DNA from: Osmia lignaria lignaria
Lineage: Eukaryota > Arthropoda > Insecta > Hymenoptera > Megachilidae
Reading direction: 5' to 3'
Assembly (NCBI RefSeq): GCF_051020975.1
Contig: NC_135041.1
Coordinates: 12,784,256-12,848,255 of the forward strand
DNA length: 64,000 nucleotides
The position numbers and the translations under genes are program-made. This document shows, in pieces, positions 54,720 through 64,000 of the stretch. The notes under the pieces were generated by a model that saw only the letters and a program-made list of their open reading frames with translations, did no database searches and was not told the DNA's origin. Position 1 is the first letter of the stretch. Each line of letters starts with the position of its first letter.

Positions 54720-57700
54720 CACTTCGATACACGCGACGCGACATTTACGAAAACTGTTCCGTCTTCCGAATTCTCGTCTTTAAATACTCTCCTTCTGTTC
54801 TACTTACTTGATCGAGCTTTAATATTTTAGCTTTCTGTCTATTTTAATTGTGACACATGTCTGAGTATAAAGTAGAACGTGTCTAAACATGTCTCGAGTT
54901 TAGCATTCCAATAAAATATTCAACAGTAGAGGAATAAACTTGGCCAGCCAAGAATTACCATAAAAGAATTAGGGCTTTTTGCGCGGCGGAACTGTTGACC
55001 GAGAATGATTCGTGGGCCGGAGATAGCGATGCAATAAAATGTACGAGGAAACTCAAAGGTTAAATGGTACTTCCGTAAAATTATAGCACGTTGGAGAACG
55101 CTGGCACGCGTAACAAACGTAACAGGCACACGCGCGACTTTGATCGATGCCTCGATCGAGATTTACAACTTATTACGCGTAGATATTTCGCTCCGTGGCG
55201 TGGGTGTTACCGTACGGGGTGTCTGAAAAGCATGAAACGAATGGAAAGGTTGTTTGCCAACGTTTACCAGAAGCATGATGCTATCGTTTAGTTTCGTTTG
55301 ATGGCACAGGTGCCGGCGTAACGAGTAGCTCGATGGATCGTTATTCCGCTCGATTGATTCCAAGTATTTCGGCCACGTCCACTTGCCAAAGGGTTAGACC
55401 CGCTTGTTGAACCTTGTCAGTGATACAGCGGAAACGAGCTAGCAATCCTGTCGAAGAAGCCTAATCTCTAGTAATGAGGATTAGGTAAATTCGAGACTCG
55501 AGGGGAGTATCGTTTTAGCAACAGTGTACAATCGCGTGCAATGATAGGGAAAGCTGAAATTTCCGTGAAAATTATTAGAGATTAAATTTCCCTCGTAAAA
55601 GACCGGGTTTAATGGCATCGTCCATTTTATTGACGACCAGTGGACACCATTTTCTAGCGCGAAAAGTACGCGCCTCTTTACAATGGTCCCTGGTTGGATC
55701 ATAAAAGTTAGAGCCTTTTTTACTCTCGCCAGGAATTCATTGGGTTAATTTTACGTTCGTTCGTGGATGTTATCCTTTAACGGGTTAATTACGTTTTCGT
55801 GATTGTTCCTGCTAACTGAATTGAAAGTAACTTGGCGGAGGTTAGCGTCGAAGTTGATCCTTGACTTTGGCATTCGACGTGGCACGATTAATTGCTCGAG
55901 TTTGCAATTTAGGCGGCTATTGATCGTCGAACTTCGAATAAGAAACACGGTTTATATTTTGCATATTTAAGCCTTTGGACGGAAACGGAAACAGTGTCGC
56001 GAAAGTATTTCGCAAACGTCAACCATCGAGCCAGAATCATAAACAATCGCGTAAGATTTATGGAAGCGGTTCTCTCGCTATTACGAAATTCTTCGTTTGA
56101 ACATCGAGTTCGGGTAGGAAAACTCGGTAAAGTTGATAACACTTTGGAAAAGGAAACAGAAAAGTTTCCACGATTTATTCGGTTCGGTGAGTTTCCTTAT
56201 TTCCTGCGATACTCCCTGGCTACGGAAATATTTTACGAGCGGAAAATTATCGAGATACTTTAGCGAACGGAATCCCTTTCGGGGGGGGATACGTCGTTGT
56301 TCTTTCCAAGTTAAGCGAGTTATCGTCGAAATGACCGGATTTGCATACCGTTTTCTCGCTAAATCCTTTGTTATTTCGACGTACGAAGAATTGTTTCCCC
56401 CCGAAACTGCTGAAATACCGCAACGTAAACGCCGTTCGAAACCGATTGCTTTTACTTGAAAAAACACAGAAAAATTTTAAGAAGTATTTTTTCCTGTTAA
56501 ATATTTCCTCCAAAATTAAAAGCTTCTACAGGCATAAAAAATTCAGTCCAACTTGTATTTCTCTTGTTAGCATTTGACGATGGAAAATCGTAGCGTAAAA
56601 AGTAAACAGTGAAACAAAGCAAAGGAACGTTGATAGGCTGTTTAAACCGTATCGCGGTTAATCTAGTGTGTTATCGAAGGAAACTTGTGTTTGCTCTGGA
56701 AAGAGAGACAGAGAGAGCGGAGTGAAAAATTGTACGGTGCATGCAGGAGGAATAGCGCGAAGACGTGGCATGACAGACTCATGACACGCGCGTGTCCATA
56801 TATCGCGTATTGTGTAGTGGAATTTGTCTGGACACGAGGAAACGCGAGGCTTGTCGTGAGCGCGTGTTTGAACGCCGCGGAACGAGCTTGGGTCAAGAGG
56901 AAAATGGGCGGAAAAGTCGGTCTGATATGCGGTAGCTGCTGGTCCGGAAAATACAGTACGTATTTATGGTTCAATATGTTTTCCCTTGGAAGAACCTTGT
57001 TATTTCAACTGGATCATTTCTACCTTTTCTATTTCTATCGAGAGATACGTGTTTTTTTTTTTTTTTTATAATTGTAAAATATGAAAAAGCGAATTTTAGC
57101 CTGCCATAAGCTATCGGCTTGATGAATTCGAAAGGAACGGAATATTTCCCGTATATCCTGCAGGTGGACGATTTTTCATTCATGAAGCGTGAAAGGATTG
57201 CTCTGTGAAACGAACCAGGTCAAAATGACCGTTGTTCAAAGCCACTGTCACAGAAACCCGACCAAGTCAAACATTGGCCACGTACCATGACGCTCGTTTA
57301 TGGGATTTTCAGGCTTGTCCTCTGAAACGATGCACGAGCATTCCTCTCTCTTCGTGTACCGTTATCGTAGACGTAGCACTTTCGATGATTCGATGCTCGT
57401 TCACTCGTGGAATCATTCGAGACCCAGATCTTTAAACACAATATCAAAAAACGAACAATTTTCTTTTTTTCTTTAATGAGATATATTTATTTTAAACGAA
57501 TATATTGGCTGAAAGCAACGTCCTACATTATCATCGTGCCAAGCATTATTAATGTCTTGCAAAGAAATTGACGTTAATTAGTTAACCGTGTATAATCGAA
57601 ATTTGAAATCGACCAGTTAAAGCACGAAAGAGGGAACTGAAATATTCGGCTTATGAACCGTTAAGAAACGTGATTTTACATGCTCGCAGCTACATGATGC

Positions 57701-60700
57701 AGAACCATTCTGCTTGGTATATACCGTTACTCGCCTCGTGGTACACTCTCCTTACCCCTTCTGTGTCATTACATAATTCTTGCGGGTCGTAACATCGTTT
57801 CTGATTTTTCCCGACACCCTAGCCTCGATTCTGAATCCCCCCCTCCGACCACCTTTCCGTCTCCCATAAGAAGAAAACATTCACCAATCAGGGTAAACCA
57901 ACAAAGTATTGAAAAGAAAATTAATGAGCATTAAAAGAGAAACAGGAGGAATCGAAGATGTTGAGAAGCCATCCGAGTTTTCGAAGATTGAAATGCCTAA
58001 TTGGAAAACTTGCTCGGGAGTTTGATGGTAATAACCGAAGTAGAACTAAACAGTTCTTGGGGAAACTTGAAATGGTTGAAGTTAATTGGTCGACTTGGTT
58101 CGTTTGTTTCCGCGATGTCTTGATTCGAAGGGGTGGAAAAAGGAGAGTCGCGAGGGTGGTATCGAAACGGAAGGGGCGGCTGTTTGCGGAAAGGGACGAT
58201 GACGAGGGCAAAGTAAACAAGAAATCGGTGACAAAGTAAAACGGAGAGAGAATCGAGTCCAGCGACTCGTTGTGATAAAAAGAAGACCAGATTTCGACTC
58301 GTTCCTCAAGAATGGAATTGTTTTTTCTTCTTCAACAACTGGACCCGTAACGGATGCTTCGGCGTCTAGAATACAGGTTGTTTCGCTCGATTCCGTCGAG
58401 AAAAAGAATCGGTTCGTCCGATTTCTGAGCTGGAATTTTAACTTGAATCTTTCGTTTCGAAGATACACGTATATTGGAAACCTTTCGTAGAAATATCAAA
58501 CGTATCTCTAGGAAGATGTTGAACGTCGAAGATCGAGAGAATAAATCGTCGGAGAGGGTAGAAACGTTGCTCGACGAATGAAATAAAGAGGAAAGGGGGT
58601 TCCGGGAATAGTGGAAAGCAGAAATTGATCGAGGTAGTTGGTAGGAGGACAGGAGCAGAAGCGTTCTTCCACGGTCATTTGTATCGTTCCTCGACCTGTT
58701 GCTGCGTAATGTCCGAACCAGGCTGTTGATTTTCCTTTTTCCCCGACGCGCGGTACCCTTCTCCCTGGTCCTCTGCTTTTTATTACAGCAGGATCGTGAA
58801 AAGATTGGGACCACGCTTGTGGCCAGCCGTAATAAATACTTTACGTTCTCGCGTAAACCACCGACAATTGTTCGCCTTCCTTTTATCCTACAACCGCGCT
58901 CGTGTTGCTCTCAAGAAGACGCGTATTCGTGGGCAGGGTACAAACGGCGTGGCGATAATCGTGGCTTACACGTTGTTGCGGTAAGAACTGAGATTAGAGG
59001 TTTTAGCCCTTACGTAAAGGGGGTGGGATGTGAGGGATGTGACTTAAGATTTGGGAATCTAAAGTCAACTGACTTTTGCACCGTCTTTCTATCGCCATGA
59101 CTCATAATAGGGTGTTTCATTTAGAAAATAGTGTGATTCACGAAAACGCGTGCCATAAAATAAATCAAGTACTTAGGATTGAAAGCAAATTAAACATTGA
59201 TGGAAGCTGTATGTATTCGGTAGCGCCGATCTCGCTAATAAATCGGCCGTAATTGAACAATAGCTGTTATCCTTCGAACAAGTAGCCTCGATACTAGTCT
59301 ACTTTATTCCTCATGCAGACCACTGTTGCCTACGTTTTCTCTTCAACTATCCGCACGATTTCTGTCCGGCATCGTTCCATCGCGATCGCAGTAACTAGTA
59401 ACGAGCGTGGCACTGTCGAGTGGATGCCAGCTAACGGGATCTGTAGTGATCAAGTAGGTCAGATGAGTCGATACCGTCTCCTTTGTCCCCTCGATTAAAC
59501 AGCCGTACGCGTCAAGGTCTCAGCACTGTTCGTTTTCGCGGCACGCGTTAAACGTAACAGGTATTCCCGTTCCTTCAACTGGTATTACAGTATTACCTTT
59601 CCAAGTGGCATCGAGCTTTACACCTTTCGCCACGGTTGACCGTGCGAATCGCCACTTCGCTAAGTGATTTCACTTGTGCGAAATTCGATGCTCAACTTTC
59701 GAGCTTCTGATCGTTTCCAAGAATATTTCCAAGAGAATTTAGATCGCGAGGGGAGGAATTCCCTCGATAATAACCGATTCCCTCTTGGACGTCTCCACGG
59801 CGCCACTTCCGGCGTCGCGACGTTTACCATTAAGACCTACATCCAGGGGCGCCCTCCGAGCAACCCTCGTTTCGAAACCGAAGCTCCTTCGACTCGGAAA
59901 TTAGACGTACAAGTTGCCTAAGATTCCATTTGAAAAAATGCAAACGCACTAAAATATCTCAGACACAACAACGTCGTAACCGAAAACTTTACATCCAGCC
60001 AAAAGATCTAAATATAAAAATAATGTCCGTCGATCGAGGAAAATATTAAACGTTCTCATTTGCTTCTTTTTTTTTTTTCTTTTTGTTATAACATAGAAGC
60101 TCATTTCCGTTCGACCCACTTATTCGGTGCACGTATCACAGCAGCGACGCTATTTAATCCATCGGTTTATTTAATCTGCCAACATTATCCACCGAGCAGG
60201 AACTCGAAATGCACTCACGTGCCCGGTAAATATAGACGTTCCACTTGGCACTGGTGCAGAAAGGATCAAGGTGTCGTAGAACGACGCCTTTATGACGATC
60301 GTCGAGCTGGCTTATTCTACATTTGCGTGAAAAAATCTTCTGCAACTTAATAATTTATTGTTGTGAAAATTTCAAAACGATATAGGACCGAATTTATAAA
60401 GAGTGAATTTTTAAATCGATCTTCAAGTACGATTTCAACGCGTTTCTTTTTCTGGCCTGTCGACGACCCGTTCCGGATAAATCCATGCAAATGGTGGACA
60501 TCCGTGATGCAACGTCATCTTTCCGATATTTCGACCGAATTCCAAATGCGACAGCTGTGATCGACGTAAATCCTCGATGCAATCGGCTCTTCCTGCTCGT
60601 AATGCACCGCGAAAAGTTGTTTCTTTTTTTTTTTTAAACACGTCTTTACGGTTCGCGAATGCAGCACGAAACGATAATCCATGAAATTTTTTGCTCCACC

Positions 60701-62280
60701 GCTTTTTCGCCGCGCAAGAAGTTTCTGATAGCGATTCTCCGCGCGAATATAAATGAAAAAAAAAAAAAAATGTAGAATAAAGTTTGTTTTATACGGAGCA
60801 GAAGGGTATAACAGTTGGAGTCGATAGATAACGTGGCCAGGTGCATCGATCAAAGAGAACGTATTGCATTAATAAAACGCGGCGTCGAACGCAAGGCAAT
60901 ACCAAATGCAAACCAATCTCAGACGGCTATCTCGAAATATCGATGCAAAAATACTCGCTGGATGAATAGGAAAAATATCGATACTGCTGCATCAGTGTCA
61001 CTGAGCCAATAGAAAAAGATAACTACGACGAAAATTACATTTCGTCCAGGTGTGTTTCATTTTTTCATCTCCTACAATTCATTCGTTTATTGAATGAACA
61101 AACTTTTCCCATTTTTTTTTCTCTCTTTTTACGTTTCCATTTCATTTTAATTCATGGTTTCAGTTGTTTGAAAAGGACTTTATTAACTATTAAAAAATAT
61201 TTCCACGTTCAAAGCGTTCTTGTAATTTCAAAACAATTCCAACGATGTATTTGGCAATACATTTTCCTGTAAAACGACACTAACGTGATCGAATATCCCT
61301 GCGATTTTATTTCAATTTGAGAGCATTCGAGAAACCGGTTAGGTTGATCAATCAAATATAATTGTATTTCATTCGCGGCAAAAATCGGAACAAAAGGTGG
61401 CCGAATGTCAAAAAGCGATGAAATAGCGAACGGACAAAAGGAATGCTAGGGGAAAAAAACGAGAAAATTATCGTACAGTGAAGCGAATCGTGGTTGCTGG
61501 TGCATCGTCATGCATTCCACGTCGAACGAACACGATGCACGTGTCACAAGGCTGCTCCACTATTAAACGTATTCCGTGTTGATGCATCTGCTCCCATCGC
61601 GTAGACAATTTCCCTTTAACGGTGTTTACACAGAATAGAAATGTCACGGTGTTGGATGAATGGTATGGCAACATTGACTTATCCGAATGCTACGCTGCAG
61701 CTATGATTATCCGATCTAATTGTTATTACACAACTATCGAAGGACTTACGTGCGTGATTATTAATTACTTTTGATATTCCTTTAACTTCTTAAACTTGTT
61801 CGATAAAACAGTTACTGTTTCCCCTTTTAAAAGAAGGGAAGAAAGTTTCTCGAGTACCGTCGAAAGTGGAGGCCGATAGCTCCGCCGTCTAAGAGGAGTT
61901 TTAATATGATTTCCTAACAACAATAGAGGAAATTGAGTTTTTCAAGTGCATCTTCGATGCGGTTGGAAAAAGTTGGCGATTTGTCTGCGGTTCCCGTCCC
62001 CCCTTTGTCCGGTCCCGTTCAAATTTCTTCCCCCTTTCTTTCTTTCGTTTCTAACGAGATTTCTCGACGCACAATGAAACTGCCCTCCTCCTCTTTCACG
62101 GGGGATATTCGTTTGCGATGGTCATTTAAGGGAAGGGTTTCTTTTATCCCTTTGACCGAACAAGTTCCTGGATATCTCGTTTCCGGGAATGAATAATTCC
62201 TCGTTACTTTCATGAAAATTCTGACGTCGGTTTTCGAAGTAGCTAAGGGAATACAAAGTAAATCCCTTCGTTCCCTGAGG
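54720..62280. other. Intergenic or intronic, nothing coding supported
   Basis: Many overlapping frames occur, especially near 56.0-56.6 and 58.0-58.9 kb, but on both strands at once and without domains. A run of 16 T lies at 57052-57067. I can support no gene here. Confidence 0.5.
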
Positions 62281-62289
62281 AATTCGTTG

Positions 62290-62560
62290 CTCGCCGAATC
62301 TCGGCGAGATGGATCGGTGTTCGGAAGGAACGATGCGGTCGTGTTTGTATGGTATGCCGAAATTCCGGCAAGATCTTTCGGCTGGTGGACGCGCGTGTCG
62401 GAGCATGCGGAACGGTTGCGGCCGATGTAAAGAGGAATCGAGCGTCGCGACGCGTCGCATCGCGCGTCGGAGGGCGTAATTGAATCTCACGGTGGCGGGG
62501 CTGGCCTGTTAGCGGCGGCGTGCGGCCATAATGAGTAACCGGATGTTTTGCGGACATGGG
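62290..62560. promoter_or_regulatory. GC-rich block with hairpin and palindrome
   Basis: CTCGCCGA/TCGGCGAG (62290-62308) forms an 8-bp hairpin with a 3-base loop, and GCGTCGCGACGC (62442-62453) is a perfect 12-bp palindrome within a GCGTCGC-rich stretch. GCGGCCATAATG further on contains a GCCAT core of the Pleiohomeotic/YY1 type. A regulatory element is possible, but there is no adjacent gene to support it. Confidence 0.25.
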
Positions 62561-62599
62561 AACGGCACGGAACGATATAGAACGGAAGCAACCGTCTGA

Positions 62600-64000
62600 G
62601 AGAAATTACCACAGGAACCGCTTCGTTGCGGAACAGAGCTAGCTGCAGACACGGGGAAGGGACAATTTATCGCGCGCAATTAAGCCAATCTCCGAAACTA
62701 GGCCATCCTCGCGTACCTAAGGTTACGTAAGAAGCACCGACTCATTTTAGTCGGACACCGTTTAACGGATATGAATGCTTTATCCTTTGACCTGTCCCCT
62801 TTTCCCTTACTCTTCCAATGTATTCCGCGTCTGATGTACGCGTAAGTCGTGACGAGGATAACAAGTAGCGATAAATAATTTTCATTAGCTATTCGGTAAC
62901 GATTTAAAACGAGAAATAGTCGCTACAAGAAAGTACATTCAAATCGGACAATAAATTGTTCCCGTAGGGTACTCGAACTTTTACTTTGGAACGTGATTAA
63001 AATTCAGCTTCGTGCCCGCGCCGGCGGGAATACCGAAACTACGTACACGTATAATTCGATACAGAAACGTGCAATATTGGAATTATTTAAACGATGAATA
63101 TTCCGATGGAACATTTTAACTTTTCGTTATTCATCGGTATTAAACTATCTCTGGGATTGCACTGTAGGTTTTTCTCACGCGATTCATTCCATTCTTTTCA
63201 AGAACGCATTTCCATTCATTTTCCACTCGAGTAAACAGATCCACTAGTACTAATTAACGTTAATTAGAAACACTTTAGGAGAAAGGTCGTTTTAAATAAA
63301 TATAATACAGTTCTCTCGAATAAAACGTGTTGCGGTTTATTCTTTTTTTTTTTACAATTTTTTACATAAGCTTGGTTCCTGTGATATTAGTAAAACGAAT
63401 TTTTTCCCTAGATTTCAGGCCGGTATTGACGGAACCGGTGGAAAAATTGTTCGCGTTCCAGTTCTCTGCTCCGTTCGAATACCATCGTATTTTCGGGGAC
63501 AAAATTCCCCGCATCGTTCGCGTTAACAGACGCTCGTTGTTCGCAAAAATAGTGCACTGGATTCAATTACTCTGCCTGTTGTCGCATTCTCTAACGCTGG
63601 AGCACTTTGGAATTTCAAATTCAACCGGAACTTTCGTTGCCGTTTCGTTGATGAAACGTTAAACTCGCAATTTTCCACTTTTCCAATCTGAATGCGATTC
63701 GGCTGTCTATTTTAAAGATGAGCCTTCCCGAAGCGCAATGTATACCTGTAATAAATAAAGGTGCGACGAGTGCAAAGTGCGAGCAGGAAATTCCTGCAGT
63801 GAAAGTTCCCGCGATTGGATCGTTTTTTTCCAAGAAACAAAGATTGGCTATTGCAGATGCAGCGTGCCATTTCGATGCGGCCGTAAATATCGAAAGTGTT
63901 CGTATCCAACGTTTCTCTATGACTTCCAAGAAAAATTGAAATGAACTTGTAACAAGAATTGATCTATCTCTATCGCGGCAATCAACGTATCGAAATATTG
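62600..64000. other. Window end, nothing firmly supported
   Basis: Two modest plus-strand frames (63327-63662 and 63718-63939) have no recognisable domain, and the second is overlapped by an equally long minus-strand frame. Confidence 0.45.

Noticed and set aside
55212..55240. GGGGTGTCTGAAAAGCATGAAAC resembles a mariner-type terminal repeat start
   Set aside because: No inverted partner, transposase remnant or target-site duplication was found nearby.
56081..56513. Several overlapping frames of 88-128 codons on both strands
   Set aside because: A stop-poor stretch open on both strands at once points to composition, and no frame has recognisable features.
58082..58814. Minus-strand frames of 128 and 160 codons
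   Set aside because: Ser/Arg-rich random-looking composition, competing plus-strand frames, no domain.
63718..63939. 73-codon plus-strand frame with a good ATG context
   Set aside because: It looks fairly protein-like, but a 102-codon minus-strand frame overlaps it, no domain is recognisable and no promoter or poly(A) signal was found.

Overview
The window looks like nuclear DNA of an insect, most likely a hymenopteran such as a bee or wasp. The reasons are moderate GC with abundant CpG and TCGA words, long gene-poor stretches, GT-AG introns from 90 bp to over 22 kb, arthropod-type TCAGT initiators, and one very long gene whose protein is closest to the PLEKHA/Kramer family. The species cannot be named from sequence alone. 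No rRNA, convincing tRNA, CRISPR array or intact transposon was seen.

Left part (1-7180): mostly intergenic. It holds one compact single-exon gene with a complete layout. A TATA box lies at 998, an initiator at 1027, a 71-residue secreted peptide at 1052-1267 and a poly(A) signal at 1330. The predicted mature peptide is very basic and His-rich, and is built from about 2.5 copies of a 14-residue repeat. I do not recognise the family. A structured segment at 3597-3770 ends in a helix followed by seven T residues, which resembles the end of a Pol III transcript.

Middle (about 7185-50560): one plus-strand gene, an orthologue of the PLEKHA4/5/6/7 family (kramer in Drosophila). I reconstructed eleven coding exons. 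Phases agree across all ten introns and the total is exactly 2511 codons (2510 residues). The protein has a short Pro/His-rich N-terminus, one PH domain at about residues 149-248, a Q/N-rich and proline-rich region, a short predicted coiled coil, and a huge disordered Ser/Asp-rich tail encoded mostly by one 4.6-kb exon. Two further candidate first exons (24559 and 28899) sit in the 22-kb second intron and splice in the correct phase to exon 3. They suggest alternative promoters that swap the N-terminus.

Right part (about 50600-64000): no supported coding gene. A CpG-rich stretch at 53.5-54.25 kb with a CRE-like hairpin and a TCAGT initiator near 54208 looks like a promoter whose gene is not visible here. 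The remainder holds diverged tandem duplications, perfect palindromes and a GC-rich block near 62.3-62.6 kb.

Functionally, the PLEKHA/Kramer protein is expected to bind phosphoinositides at the plasma membrane and act in cell polarity or junctions. The small peptide gene is independent of it.
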